The notes: generated by a model not told the origin, from the sequence alone. DNA of 64,000 nt from Alloyangia pacifica (GCF_900116195.1 NZ_FOZW01000018.1:1-64000), one strand, 5' to 3'; positions 47,251 through 56,549 are shown, numbered from the stretch's first letter. Made by a program: numbers and translations.

Positions 47251-48240
47251 TCAGGCGGCAACCTTGCGTTTCGCCTCAGCCAGCTTGCCCGCGTAGTCGA
47301 GCGCGGCCAGCATGTTGACGTGGTTGGCCTTGCCGGTGCCGGCGATATCGAAGGCGGTCCCATGATCCACCGAGCAGCGGTCGATCGGCAGGCCGAGCGA
47401 GACGTTCACCGCCGTATCAAAGGCAATGAGCTTGATCGGGATGTGGCCCTGATCGTGATACTGCGCGATCACCAGATCGAAGGCGCCGGTGTTGGCGCGG
47501 TGATAGACCGTATCGGCCGAAATCGGCCCCTGCACGTTGATGCCCTCGGCCTGCGCCATTTCGACGCCCGGCGCGATCTGCTTGTCGTCCTCGCTACCGA
47601 AGAGCCCTCCCTCGCCGCAGTGCGGGTTGATGCCGGCCACGGCGATGCGCGGGTTTTCAAGCCCCATGCGCCGCAGGTGGTTGTGGCCAATGCGGATGGT
47701 TTCCAGCACCCGCTCGGGCGTCGCGCGGGTGATCGCATCCTTCAGCGAGACGTGGGTCGAGACGTGCAGCACGTTCAGCGTCGGCGAGGCGAGCAGCATC
47801 CAGCTCGACTTGCAGCCGGTGAGATGCGCCAGCATCCCGGTGTGACCGTCATAGTGATGGCCGGCCGCGTTCAGTGCCGCCTTGTTGATCGGCGCGGTGA
47901 CGATGCACGAGGCCGCGCCCGAGCTGGTCAGCTCGACAGCCTTGTTGATGTACTGGAACGAGGCCTCGCCACAAGCCTCCGACAGAACACCGAACTTGCC
48001 CGGCAGCCCGTCCACGGGCACGTGGATGACCTGCAGCGCATCCCCTGCGTCGCTGCCCTGCGGGCGCAGCGCCAGATCGAGATCGCAGGCGCGCACGGCC
48101 CGTTCCAGCGTGTCCTGATCGCCGATCACGGCGTAGCGGGCGCGCTCGGCGGGCGAGAGGCCGGCCATGGCCTTGACGGTGACCTCGGCGCCGACCCCGG
48201 AAGGGTCGCCCATGGTGATGACAATAGGTTGTTCGGACAT
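47251..48240 (-). CDS. pdxA2: PdxA2-like 4-phospho-acid-sugar dehydrogenase
   Basis: The 329-aa protein is of the PdxA fold. It has [20 protein letters not shown] (about residues 5-24). The metal-binding His residues lie in [19 protein letters not shown] and [29 protein letters not shown] is near the C-terminus. PdxA of vitamin B6 synthesis and PdxA2 of four-carbon acid-sugar catabolism look alike. A DUF1537 kinase in the same cluster favours PdxA2, which oxidises 4-phospho-D-threonate or -erythronate with loss of CO2. It is last in a minus-strand operon, 32 bp after the hydroxyacid dehydrogenase. Confidence 0.85.
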   Translation of the reverse strand: MSEQPIVITMGDPSGVGAEVTVKAMAGLSPAERARYAVIGDQDTLERAVRACDLDLALRPQGSDAGDALQVIHVPVDGLPGKFGVLSEACGEASFQYINKAVELTSSGAASCIVTAPINKAALNAAGHHYDGHTGMLAHLTGCKSSWMLLASPTLNVLHVSTHVSLKDAITRATPERVLETIRIGHNHLRRMGLENPRIAVAGINPHCGEGGLFGSEDDKQIAPGVEMAQAEGINVQGPISADTVYHRANTGAFDLVIAQYHDQGHIPIKLIAFDTAVNVSLGLPIDRCSVDHGTAFDIAGTGKANHVNMLAALDYAGKLAEAKRKVAA

Positions 48241-48272
48241 GTCGTCCCTCCAGCGAGTACGGGTGCGGGGGC

Positions 48273-49253
48273 TCAGGGGCCCGCCAGATCCCCTGCGTTG
48301 AGGCAGCGCGGCGGCGTGTCGCCGGCAAAGAGCGCATCGAGGCTTTCGATCACCATGAGGCCCACGTTTTCCAGCGCCTCCTTGGTATCCGCCCCGGAGT
48401 GCGGCGTGAAGACCGCGTTCGGATGCGAGAACACCGGGTGGCTGACATCCGGCGGCTCGGAGACATAGGCGTCGATCGCGACCCCGCCGAGCGTGCCGGC
48501 CTCGAGCGCCGCGGCCACGGCATCGAGATCGACCACCTCGCCGCGGGCGAGGTTGATCAGCTTGGCATCCGGCTTCATCAGCTTCAGCGCTTCGGCGTTG
48601 ATCAGCGCGGCGTTGCCTTCGCCGCCGAAGACGTGCAGCGAGACGTAGTCGGACTGCGCCAGCAGCTCCTCGAGCGGCACGAAGGTGACGCCGTGCTCGG
48701 CCGCAAATGCCTCATCGGGATACTTGTCGGTGGCAACCACCGTCATCCCCAGACCCAGCGCCAGCTTCGCCAGCCGCTTGCCGATGTTGCCCAGCCCGAC
48801 GATGCCCAGCGTCTTGCCGCCGAGCTGCGTGCCGATGCGCCGCTCCCAGCCGCCGGAGGTCACCGAGGCATGCCCCTGAGGGATGAAGCGCGCCATCGAG
48901 AACATCAGCCCCACGGCAAGCTCGGCCACCGCGTCGGCATTGGCGGCGGGCGTGTTGCACACCGGCAGGCCGGCGGCGGTGCAGGCGGGGATGTCGATGT
49001 TGTCGACGCCCACGCCGTGCTTGATCACCGCCTTCAGCTTGCTGCCCTGCGCCAGCGTCTCGGCGGTGACCGGCACGAGCCCGACCACCAGCGCGTCGGC
49101 GCGGGCGATATGCTCGGACAGGCCGCCGTCGGGCAGGCTGGTGTCGGTGCAGCGGATGAATTCCCAGCCGCGCGCCTCGATCAGCTCCGGCACCCGGCCG
49201 TGCTTGCCGAAGCCCGGCGAGGTGGTGACGACGACGGGTTTCGCTTCGGCCAT
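48273..49253 (-). CDS. D-isomer 2-hydroxyacid dehydrogenase (SerA-like)
   Basis: The 326-aa NAD-dependent dehydrogenase has [25 protein letters not shown] (about residues 145-169) as its Rossmann motif. [20 protein letters not shown] carries the catalytic Arg. DAYVSEPP supplies the Glu and [13 protein letters not shown] the His. Start overlaps the DapA-family stop by one base. It may reduce or oxidise a 2-hydroxy/keto acid in the sugar-acid route; the exact step is not visible. Confidence 0.9.
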   Translation of the reverse strand: MAEAKPVVVTTSPGFGKHGRVPELIEARGWEFIRCTDTSLPDGGLSEHIARADALVVGLVPVTAETLAQGSKLKAVIKHGVGVDNIDIPACTAAGLPVCNTPAANADAVAELAVGLMFSMARFIPQGHASVTSGGWERRIGTQLGGKTLGIVGLGNIGKRLAKLALGLGMTVVATDKYPDEAFAAEHGVTFVPLEELLAQSDYVSLHVFGGEGNAALINAEALKLMKPDAKLINLARGEVVDLDAVAAALEAGTLGGVAIDAYVSEPPDVSHPVFSHPNAVFTPHSGADTKEALENVGLMVIESLDALFAGDTPPRCLNAGDLAGP

Positions 49254-50140
49254 CAGATCAGCTCGTATTTGCGCAGGATCGCCTCGACCTGCTTGTCCTG
49301 CTCGGGATCGGGCAGCAGCGCGGGCTGGCGCGAGGCACCGACCGAGTGGTCCATGACCCAGAGCGCGCGCTTCACCATCGCCGGCGGGAAGCCGAGTTTG
49401 TAAAGATCGGTGCGGAAGGCGCCATAGGTTTCCTGGGCCGCTGCCGCACCGGCCTCGTCACCCGCGTTGAAGCAGCTGACGATCTTTGCCAGCACCTCGG
49501 GCATGACGTTGCCAAGCCCCGAGATCGCGCCCTTGGCACCGTTCTGGAAGGCCCAGTGCACCAGGTGGTCGGGGCCGGAATAGACGTCGAAGCCCTCTTC
49601 CTCGCGGCCCACGGCCATGTATTGCTCGAGCGTTTCCTGCGCGCCGCCGGAATCCTTGATGCCAGCGATGTTGGGGTGCTTGGCCAGCACGCGCGCGGTC
49701 TCGGGCTCGATGTGGTTCTGCGTGCGGGCCGGGATGTCATAGAGGTAGACCGGCGTCGACACCGTGTCCGCGACGGTGGTGAAGTGGCGGATCAGCCCAT
49801 CCTGCGTGCAGGCGATGAAGAAGGGCGTGATCACCGCGATGCCGTCGACGCCGATGCGGTCGAATTCCTTGGCCAGCGCCACGGTCTCGAAGGTGGCGGG
49901 CATGCCGGCGTTGACGATGACCTTGGCCTTTCCGGCAACCTCGTCCACCACTTCTTCGGTCAGCTTCACCTTCTCGTCGAAGGTCAGTGCCGAGAAGTCG
50001 CCGTTGGTGCCGGCGCACATGATGTTGTTTCCGGCGGCCACCTGGCGGCGGACCTGGGCGCGGGTGGCCTCGAAGTTGATCGTCTCGTCGTCGTTGAAGC
50101 AGGTGACCAGCGCGACGAAGGCTTCTTTCTGCGAACTCAT
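49253..50140 (-). CDS. DapA/NanA-family lyase (class I aldolase fold)
   Basis: The 295-aa TIM-barrel lyase has GTNGDFSALTFDEKVKL (about residues 44-60), the Tyr in VYLYDIPARTQNHIEP (about 131-146) and the Schiff-base Lys in NIAGIKDSGGAQETLE (about 157-172). Members include dihydrodipicolinate synthase, KDG aldolase and ketodeoxy-acid dehydratases. With a sugar-acid kinase and PdxA2 nearby, aldol cleavage or dehydration of a keto-deoxy acid fits better than lysine biosynthesis. It is 12 bp downstream of tctA. Confidence 0.88.
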   Translation of the reverse strand: MSSQKEAFVALVTCFNDDETINFEATRAQVRRQVAAGNNIMCAGTNGDFSALTFDEKVKLTEEVVDEVAGKAKVIVNAGMPATFETVALAKEFDRIGVDGIAVITPFFIACTQDGLIRHFTTVADTVSTPVYLYDIPARTQNHIEPETARVLAKHPNIAGIKDSGGAQETLEQYMAVGREEEGFDVYSGPDHLVHWAFQNGAKGAISGLGNVMPEVLAKIVSCFNAGDEAGAAAAQETYGAFRTDLYKLGFPPAMVKRALWVMDHSVGASRQPALLPDPEQDKQVEAILRKYELI

Positions 50141-50152
50141 GCGTTCTCCTGA

Positions 50153-51637
50153 TTATTGGTGCTGCGCGGCACGATTGCGGACAATGGCGCGCGAGATGAT
50201 GGGCCAGGCCGCCGAGAGGACGGTGAGGCCGAGGAACAGCAGGGTGATCGGCGTCGAGATGAACGACAGCACGTTGTCGTCGTTCTGCAGCAGGCCGCGG
50301 CGCAGGTTGGATTCCAGCAGCGGACCGAGGATCAGCGCGATGCAGAGCGCCGCCTGGCTGAAGCCGAACTTCTGCATGCCCCAGCCCAGCACGCCGAAGC
50401 CCACCATGGTGTAGAGATCGACCGGGTTCAGGTTGATCGAGAAGGCACCGATGAAGCAGAACACCACGATCGACATCGCGAGCAGACGGCGCGGGATCAT
50501 CAGGATGCGGCTGAACAGCGGGATCAGCGCCATCCCGAAGATGAACATGAAGATGGTGGCGATGAAGGTGCCGCCGAACATGCCGACCACCACATCGGGG
50601 TTGGTCTGGAACAGCATCGGTCCCGGCGCGAGGCCCTGGATCAGCAGCCCGCCCATCAGCACGGCGGTGACCACGTCTCCGGGGATGCCGAGCGCGAGGA
50701 GCGGGATCAGCGCCGCGGCGCAGACCGCGTTGTTGGCCGATTCCGTGGCGGCGATGCCGGGGGCGTAGCCGGTGCCAAATTTCTCGGGGGTCTTCGAGGC
50801 GCGGCGCGTCTCGTTGTAGGAAATCCACGAGGCGGTGCCCGAGCCGGTGCCCGGCACGATGCCGATCAGCGTGCCGATGAGCGAGCCGCGTATCAGCGCG
50901 CCCTTGCTCTCGGACATCTCGGCGCGGGTGGGCCAGCGGCCCGAGACGCTCTTGATCGGCTCTTCGCCATCGGCGATGCGCTCCATCTGGGTGAACACCT
51001 CGGACAGCGCAAAGAGGCCGATCAGCGCCGGGGTGAAGGCAAAGCCCGAGGCAAAGCCCTGGATGTCGAAGGTGTAGCGCATGACGCCCGAGATCGGATC
51101 GGCGCCGACGGTCGAGATCAGGATGCCCAGCAGCCCCGAGATCGCACCCTTCAGCAGGTCACCCGAGAGCGAGGCGATGATCGTCAGGCCGAAGAGCGCC
51201 AGCGCGAAATATTCCGCCGCGCCAAATTTCAGCGCGATGCCCGCCAGCTGCGGCGCCAGCGTCGCCAGCACCACCGCCGCGATGAGCCCGCCGATGGTCG
51301 AGGCGATGGTCGCCATGCCGAGCGCCCGGCCCGCCGCGCCCTTTTGCGCCATCGGGTAGCCGTCGAGCACCGTGGCCGCCGAGGCCGGGGTGCCGGGGGT
51401 GCGCAGCAGGATCGACGAGACGCAGCCGCCGTAGATGCCGCCGATATAGATGCCGATCAGCATGTTCAGCCCCATCACCGGGGTCATGCCGAAGGTGAGC
51501 GGGATCAGCAGCGCGACACCCATCGTCGCGGTCAGGCCCGGCAGCGCGCCGATGACCAGCCCGCCGAATGTCCCGAGCGCAATGGTCAGCAGGACCTGCG
51601 GCTCGAAGAGTGGTGCGAGAAAGGCGATTGTGTCCAT
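50153..51637 (-). CDS. tctA: TTT transporter large permease TctA (second system)
   Basis: The 494-aa permease contains LVIGALPGLTATMGVALLIPLTFGM (about residues 30-54) and the matching LIGIVPGTGSGTASWISYNE half. YGGCVSSILLRTPGTPASAATVLDGYPMA is family-typical. Start MDTIAFLAPLFEPQ at 51637. The order in transcription is tctB-tctC-tctA, which differs from the C-B-A order of the system at 29-32 kb. Confidence 0.93.
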   Translation of the reverse strand: MDTIAFLAPLFEPQVLLTIALGTFGGLVIGALPGLTATMGVALLIPLTFGMTPVMGLNMLIGIYIGGIYGGCVSSILLRTPGTPASAATVLDGYPMAQKGAAGRALGMATIASTIGGLIAAVVLATLAPQLAGIALKFGAAEYFALALFGLTIIASLSGDLLKGAISGLLGILISTVGADPISGVMRYTFDIQGFASGFAFTPALIGLFALSEVFTQMERIADGEEPIKSVSGRWPTRAEMSESKGALIRGSLIGTLIGIVPGTGSGTASWISYNETRRASKTPEKFGTGYAPGIAATESANNAVCAAALIPLLALGIPGDVVTAVLMGGLLIQGLAPGPMLFQTNPDVVVGMFGGTFIATIFMFIFGMALIPLFSRILMIPRRLLAMSIVVFCFIGAFSINLNPVDLYTMVGFGVLGWGMQKFGFSQAALCIALILGPLLESNLRRGLLQNDDNVLSFISTPITLLFLGLTVLSAAWPIISRAIVRNRAAQHQ

Positions 51638-51689
51638 GACAACCCTGCAGCTGAGTTGGGAGGCCGCTGCCGGCGGCTGGGAAAGGCGG

Positions 51690-51716
51690 GGACCGGGGCG
51701 GGGCACGCCCCGGTCC
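51690..51716. repeat. Intercistronic hairpin between tctC and tctA
   Basis: An 11-bp GC stem (51690-51700 with 51706-51716) with a GGGCA loop lies in the 112-bp gap downstream of tctC. No T-run follows on the transcribed strand. A 3'-protecting stem-loop for the binding-protein mRNA is the simplest reading. Confidence 0.6.
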
Positions 51717-51749
51717 GGGGACGGGTGCCGGGGCGTGCCCGGCGCCGCG

Positions 51750-52706
51750 TCAGTTGTTCATGCCGAGCATCTCGAGCTTCTCGAGCACGCCGCGGGTCGT
51801 CTCCATGTCCTTGCGGGCGCGGGCCTCGAAGGCTTCGCCGTCCTCGAAGGTCACGAACTCGCCCATGTCGGTGAGGGTCTTCTTGAACTCCTCATCGTTG
51901 GCGACCTGCTGGATCGCGTCGCGCAGCCAGGCGAGGGTTTCCTCGTCCATGCCCTTCGGACCAATCAGGCCCTTCCAGGACGACCAAGTGAAGTCGACGC
52001 CCTTTTCGACCGCGGTGGGCGTGTCGGGGAAGAGGTCGATGCGCTCGTCTTCCATGACGAAGAGCGGGGTCATCTGGCCCGAGTCAGACGCCGCCTTGGC
52101 CTCTGCGGGCGAGGCGACCATCGCGTCGATATGGCCACCGATGCAGGCGGTGCGCGCCTCGGACGAGCCGTTGAACGGCACCGACTCGATGCTGATGCCG
52201 GCGGTATCGGCAAAGGCCTCGGCCGAGATCTGGTTCGCCCCGCCCGCGCCCGAGTTGCCGACCTGCGGCTTGCTCGACTTGGCGTATTCGATGAAGGCGT
52301 CATAATCCGAGAAGGGCGCATCGGCGCAGGCCACCATGACCTGCAGCGAGCGGGCGTAGAGACCGATGAACTCGACATCGTCCAGCTGGTAATCGGTGCC
52401 GCCGATCAGCGGCTTGATCACCAGCGGGCCCTGCGCACCTGCGCCAAGGGTGTAGCCGTCGGCGCGGGCATGGATCGCCGCGGACGAGCCGATGCCACCG
52501 CCACCGCCGGGCTGGTTGCGCACCACCATCTGGCCGTCGAACAGGCGCTCGAAGGCATCTGCCACCACGCGCATCGACAGGTCGGTGGAGCCACCCGCGG
52601 AATAGGGCACGACCACCTGGATCGGACGCGCGGGGAAATCCGCAGCAAGCGCCGCACCCGCAGTTGCAGTGGCCAGTGCGGCCCCGATGAGTGTTTTCTT
52701 GATCAT
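51750..52706 (-). CDS. tctC: TTT transporter substrate-binding protein TctC (second system)
   Basis: The 318-aa periplasmic Bug-family protein has a signal peptide ending GAALA (about residue 21). ADFPARPIQVVVPYSAGGSTDLSMR and VRNQPGGGGGIGSSAAIHA are the two family ligand loops. It binds a carboxylate, presumably the hydroxy or sugar acid metabolised by the flanking enzymes. It lies 45 bp downstream of tctB. Confidence 0.93.
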   Translation of the reverse strand: MIKKTLIGAALATATAGAALAADFPARPIQVVVPYSAGGSTDLSMRVVADAFERLFDGQMVVRNQPGGGGGIGSSAAIHARADGYTLGAGAQGPLVIKPLIGGTDYQLDDVEFIGLYARSLQVMVACADAPFSDYDAFIEYAKSSKPQVGNSGAGGANQISAEAFADTAGISIESVPFNGSSEARTACIGGHIDAMVASPAEAKAASDSGQMTPLFVMEDERIDLFPDTPTAVEKGVDFTWSSWKGLIGPKGMDEETLAWLRDAIQQVANDEEFKKTLTDMGEFVTFEDGEAFEARARKDMETTRGVLEKLEMLGMNN

Positions 52707-52751
52707 GAAGTCTTCCTCCCTTCAGTATGGTTGTATTCGGGCTGTCGCGCC

Positions 52752-53207
52752 TCAGGGCAGCCAGACCGACAGCAGTTCGGTGAACCCGAAGTAGATCGCC
52801 AGCGTCATGCCGACGGGAAACAGGACGACGAGCAGCCAGTTGCGCTCGCCCAGCAGGATCAGCCCGACGATGAAGGCCACCAGCGTCGAGGGCAGATAGC
52901 CCACCGGCATGAAGGCGACGGCGTAGCAGATCATCAGCAGGGTAAAGCCCGCCATGGCCGCCAGCGTGCGCTTGCCGGGCATGACGATATCGGTTTGGGG
53001 GTCATGCTCAGCCCGCAGGGCGCGCACGATCAGCAGCACCGACAGCAAGGCGATGAGGGCAATCACCAGCCAGGGCATGAAGCTCGGCCCGGCCGCGCTC
53101 GAGTTGAAGCCCTGCTTGATGTAGGTGGCGCGCCAGCCGGCAAAGCCGCAGAGCAGCAGCAGGCCGGTGCCGATCCAGAGATCCGCCTTTTGCTCGCGTA
53201 GGATCAT
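52752..53207 (-). CDS. tctB: TTT transporter small membrane subunit TctB (second system)
   Basis: The 151-aa protein has four hydrophobic segments; GTGLLLLCGFAGWRATYIKQGFNSSAAGPSFMPWL shows the TctB-like first helix and loop. Start MILREQKADLWIG at 53207, with GGAGTGG upstream. It is the first gene of the minus-strand operon. Confidence 0.87.
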   Translation of the reverse strand: MILREQKADLWIGTGLLLLCGFAGWRATYIKQGFNSSAAGPSFMPWLVIALIALLSVLLIVRALRAEHDPQTDIVMPGKRTLAAMAGFTLLMICYAVAFMPVGYLPSTLVAFIVGLILLGERNWLLVVLFPVGMTLAIYFGFTELLSVWLP

Positions 53208-53310
53208 CTGCCACTCCTCCGTTTGACAGCGGGCCTTTGGCGGCAAGCACCTCGGGGGATGCCCTGGCTCGATGCCGCGCCGCAACTTGCATGGCAAAAT
53301 GCAGTCGAGA

Positions 53311-53323
53311 TGACAACATGTCA
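53311..53323. promoter_or_regulatory. Candidate GntR operator TGACA-N3-TGTCA
   Basis: A perfect inverted repeat with a 3-bp centre lies about 100 bp from the tctB start. A related TGACAA/TTGTA site is at 53498-53511, and ACTTGTCAAAT occurs at 55769-55779 just before the gntR gene. The recurrence across the cluster suggests sites of that regulator. Confidence 0.5.
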
Positions 53324-53497
53324 ATTCACAAACCGAAAAAATGTCAAAATTCATGGAATTCTCTCAGGGAGACGCGCTAGCAACAGATCACATGCCTCAC
53401 AGAATTACTCTATATATCATACTTTTAATCCATCATTCAGAATACTATCCCCCTATAGCGCCACCCTCCCGGCACCACCCCCTTAGGAACTTACCAT

Positions 53498-53511
53498 TTG
53501 ACAACTTGTAA
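53498..53511. promoter_or_regulatory. Second candidate GntR site before the Fe-ADH gene
   Basis: TTGACAACTTGTAA is an imperfect inverted repeat. Its left arm ATTTGACAA is the reverse complement of TTGTCAAAT at 55771-55779. It lies about 110 bp before the Fe-ADH start. Confidence 0.4.
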
Positions 53512-53618
53512 AACTTCGGCCAGTTCTACCGCCAAGCGATCGCCGCACTCCGCGCAGGAAGGCGACTCGAACACGCAAGTACACGGGCGCGACCGCGCAC
53601 CCAGAGGAGGACCCCGCG

Positions 53619-54737
53619 ATGCATGACCTGACGACCCCTATCGAGCTGCGCCGTCCTGCGCTGATCCACTATGGCAGCGGCACGCTGGAAAAGCTGGCCG
53701 ACTGGGTCGCCGCCTCGGGTTATAAGGCGCCCTTCGTGGTGGCCGATCCAGTCAACGCCGCGCGGCTCCCGGCGCTCGGTCTCGGCGAGGTCGGCTGTTT
53801 CGGCACCGTGGTCCCCGAGCCCGACAGCGACAATCTGGCCGCAGCGGTCGCGGCCGCCGAGGGCGCCGACCTGGTGATCGGATTCGGCGGCGGCTCAGCG
53901 ATGGATCTCGCCAAGCTGGTCGCCGTGCTGGTGGGTCAGCCCCTGGGACTCGCGGACATCAGCGGCCCCAACCGCGCCCCCGCGCGCAAGGTCGGGCTCG
54001 TGCAGATTCCCACCACCGCCGGCACCGGCTCCGAGGTCGGCACCCGTGCGCTGGTCACCGACCCCGCCTCGAACAGCAAGATCGCGACGGAAAGCCCGCA
54101 CATGCTGGCCGACCTGGCGATCATCGACCCCGACCTGACGATGACCGTGCCGCCGCATGTCACCGCCGCCACCGGCGTCGATGCCATGGCCCATTGCGCC
54201 GAGGCCTTCACCTCGAAGCGTGCCCATCCGCTGATCGACGGCTACGCGCTGCAGGGCATCGAGCTGGTCGGCCGCTACCTGCGCCGCGCCGTCGAGGATG
54301 GCGCGGACACCGAGGCCCGTGCCGGCCTCTCGTTGGCGGCCTTCTACGGCGGCATCTGCCTCGGCCCGGTCAACACCACCGCTGGCCATGCCCTGAGCTA
54401 CCCTCTCGGCACCCGCTACAAGCTGCCGCACGGCATCGCCAATGCGCTGATCTTCCCGCATGTTCTGGCCGCCAACGCCGCTGCCCGCCCCGAGAAGACC
54501 GCGCTCATCGCTCGCGCACTGGGGTTCGAGGCAGGCAGCGAGGCCGACATCCGTGACGGTGCCACAGCCTTTTGCGCGGCGCTCGGGCTCGACATGCGGC
54601 TGCGCGCCCATGGCGTGGCCGAGGATGACTTGCGGGCCATGGCCGAAGAGGCCCACGCGATCCGTCGCCTGCTTGACTGGAATCCGCGGGACCTGTCGGT
54701 GGACGAGATCGAGGAGATCTATCGCCGCGCGTACTGA
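53619..54737 (+). CDS. Iron-containing alcohol dehydrogenase / maleylacetate-reductase family
   Basis: The 372-aa group III dehydrogenase has the NAD motif LVIGFGGGSAMDLAKLVAV (about residues 87-105) and QIPTTAGTGSEVG (about 129-141). Metal ligands lie in GVDAMAHCAEAF, AGHALSYPLG and LPHGIANALIFPHVL. It starts after AGAGGAGGA. It is the first gene of a plus-strand unit with the DUF1537 kinase and gntR, so it probably oxidises or reduces a hydroxy acid or semialdehyde in the same route. Confidence 0.9.
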   Translation: MHDLTTPIELRRPALIHYGSGTLEKLADWVAASGYKAPFVVADPVNAARLPALGLGEVGCFGTVVPEPDSDNLAAAVAAAEGADLVIGFGGGSAMDLAKLVAVLVGQPLGLADISGPNRAPARKVGLVQIPTTAGTGSEVGTRALVTDPASNSKIATESPHMLADLAIIDPDLTMTVPPHVTAATGVDAMAHCAEAFTSKRAHPLIDGYALQGIELVGRYLRRAVEDGADTEARAGLSLAAFYGGICLGPVNTTAGHALSYPLGTRYKLPHGIANALIFPHVLAANAAARPEKTALIARALGFEAGSEADIRDGATAFCAALGLDMRLRAHGVAEDDLRAMAEEAHAIRRLLDWNPRDLSVDEIEEIYRRAY

Positions 54738-54764
54738 ACGCGGCGCCGCATCATGGGAGGAGAG

Positions 54765-55796
54765 ATGCGCAAACGGGTACATATCGTCGCGGACGACCTG
54801 ACCGGCGCGCTGGACAGCGCAGCCACCTTTGCCGCACGCGGCGCCCGGGTGCGCGTGGCCTGCCGCGCCGAGGACCTGCCGGAGGCGCTCGCCTCGACGG
54901 CGGAGGTCGTCGCCGTGGCCACGGGCACCCGCGACGGCCCCGAGGGCGAGGCCATCGAGGTCGCACGACGGGTGGCCCGTGATCTGGCGGGGCGCGACGG
55001 TCTCCTCTTCAAGAAGGTCGACAGCCGGCTGAAGGGGCATATCCGCGCCGAACTGGCTGAGCTTGCACCCTCCGGCACGCCACTGCTGGTCAATCCCGCC
55101 ATCCCCAGGCTCGGACGGCACTGCCTTGGCGGCGCGGTCACCGGAGCGGGTGTCGACGCTCCAATCCCGGTGGCACCGCGCATTGGCCGCGACGTCAGCG
55201 TGCCCGACACCGACACACCCGAGGACCTGGCGGCACAACTGCCCGCAGAGCTCGGCGGCACGGTGCTGGTCGGCGCCGCGGGGTTGGCCGAAGCACTGGC
55301 GACGCGGCTCTGGCCGCACCCCGTCACGCCCCCCTCACTGCACCTGACGTGCCCGGCCCTGCTTGCGATCGGCTCACGGGATCCCGTCACCGTCGCCCAG
55401 GTCGACGCCCTGCGGGACGTGCCGATGCTCGCCGCTCCCAACGGCACCTGCTCCCGCCTCCCGGACGCCGCGCAGACACCGATCCTGCTGATACGCATGA
55501 CCCCGGGCAGCGAGGTGATCTCCGCCGCCGAGGCCGGGGCCGCCTTTGCGCGCACCATCGCAGAAGCACAGGCACGTCTGACGCCGGCGACGCTGTTCGC
55601 CTGCGGCGGCGAGAGCGCCGCCGCCCTCCTCGCCGATCTTGGGATAGGACAACTGGACGTGTTGGGCGAAGCGCTGCCCGGCGTGCCGGTGGCACGATGC
55701 GCAGGCGGGCAGGAATTCACGCTGGTCACGAAATCCGGCGGCTTCGGCGCGACCGATACATTGGTAAAACTTGTCAAATTGCTGGCGAACAACTAA
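54765..55796 (+). CDS. Four-carbon acid sugar kinase family protein (DUF1537), short form
   Basis: The 343-aa kinase-like protein has the N-terminal substrate motif IVADDLTGALDSAATFAARG (about residues 6-25) and KKVDSRLKGHIRAEL. In the C-terminal nucleotide half, LFACGGESAAALLADLG takes the usual GGETA position. DUF1537 members phosphorylate threonate, erythronate and similar acids, and PdxA2 usually oxidises the product; both occur here. At 343 aa it is shorter than the roughly 420-aa norm, mainly between the two halves. Start at 54765 follows GGGAGGAGAG; ATG 54753 is less likely. Confidence 0.85.
   Translation: MRKRVHIVADDLTGALDSAATFAARGARVRVACRAEDLPEALASTAEVVAVATGTRDGPEGEAIEVARRVARDLAGRDGLLFKKVDSRLKGHIRAELAELAPSGTPLLVNPAIPRLGRHCLGGAVTGAGVDAPIPVAPRIGRDVSVPDTDTPEDLAAQLPAELGGTVLVGAAGLAEALATRLWPHPVTPPSLHLTCPALLAIGSRDPVTVAQVDALRDVPMLAAPNGTCSRLPDAAQTPILLIRMTPGSEVISAAEAGAAFARTIAEAQARLTPATLFACGGESAAALLADLGIGQLDVLGEALPGVPVARCAGGQEFTLVTKSGGFGATDTLVKLVKLLANN
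55769..55779. promoter_or_regulatory. Possible autoregulatory GntR site inside the kinase 3' end
   Basis: ACTTGTCAAAT lies within the last 30 bases of the kinase gene, about 50 bp before gntR. It matches the reverse complement of the left part of the site at 53498. Confidence 0.3.
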
Positions 55797-55826
55797 TCCC
55801 ACTACCCGGATCACGAGGCAGGGCTG

Positions 55827-56549
55827 ATGGCGACAGGCAGGACAAAGACGCGAATGCCGCTTGCAGACAAGGTGTACCATTCGCTGCACGCGCGGATCGT
55901 CAACGGCGAGTACCCGGCCAACGAGAAACTTCCGTCGGAGGTACAGCTCTCCGAGGAATTCGGCGTGTCCCGCCCAGTGCTGCGCGCCGCGCTCGAAAAG
56001 CTGCGTGACGACGGCATGGTTGTCTCGCGGCAGGGGGCCGGCAGCTTCGTGCGCGCCGTGGCGAACACCGTTCCGCTCGGCTTTTCGAAGGTCGAAACTC
56101 TCGCCGACATCCAGCGATGCTACGAGTTTCGCATCAATCTCGAGACAGAGGCCGCCGCACTGGCCGCCGAGCGCCGCAACACCGAGCTGCTTGGCGAGAT
56201 CGAAAAGGCGCTGGACCTGCTGCGCGCCGCGACCGGCTCGCTGCAACACCGCGAAGATGCGGATTTCATGTTCCACAGCGGCATCGCGCGGGCCTCGAAC
56301 AACCAGTATTTCGAAGCCACCTTCCGCGCCCTGCGCGATCACGTGAATGTCGGGATGAAGCTGCATGGCGAGTCGCTGATGAACGATGGGCGCAAGGGGC
56401 TTGAGGAAGTCCTGGCCGAGCACACGCAGATCTTCGAAGCCATTCGCGACCGCGAGCCGGAGCGCGCACGCAGCGGGATGCGCAAACACCTCGAGCATTC
56501 TCGGGACCGGCTCTTCGGCGGCGGGCTGCTCGATTTGTCGCTGCGGTAG
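55827..56549 (+). CDS. GntR-family (FadR-type) transcriptional regulator
   Basis: The 240-aa protein has a GntR HTH in LADKVYHSLHARIVNGEYPANEKLPSEVQLSEEFGVSRPVLRAALEKLRDDGMV. The FCD ligand domain includes RCYEFRINLETEAAALAAERR and HSGIARASNNQYF. It is 30 bp downstream of the kinase, so it is in the same unit and probably controls it and the divergent TTT operon. The ligand is likely the transported acid or its phosphate. Confidence 0.9.
   Translation: MATGRTKTRMPLADKVYHSLHARIVNGEYPANEKLPSEVQLSEEFGVSRPVLRAALEKLRDDGMVVSRQGAGSFVRAVANTVPLGFSKVETLADIQRCYEFRINLETEAAALAAERRNTELLGEIEKALDLLRAATGSLQHREDADFMFHSGIARASNNQYFEATFRALRDHVNVGMKLHGESLMNDGRKGLEEVLAEHTQIFEAIRDREPERARSGMRKHLEHSRDRLFGGGLLDLSLR

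Larger units (their letters stand above)
53208..53618. promoter_or_regulatory. AT-rich divergent promoter region, tctB / Fe-ADH
   Basis: This 411-bp region has no gene. It is much more AT-rich than its surroundings between about 53300 and 53520, unlike any other gap here. It holds the palindrome TGACA-ACA-TGTCA at 53311-53323 and the TTGACAACTTGTAA site at 53498-53511. Both promoters and GntR sites are expected here. Confidence 0.6.

Noticed and set aside
47251-48240. Vitamin B6 biosynthetic PdxA
   Set aside because: No pdx or ksgA-type neighbours are present; it lies with a DUF1537 kinase and an importer, which points to the PdxA2 catabolic branch.
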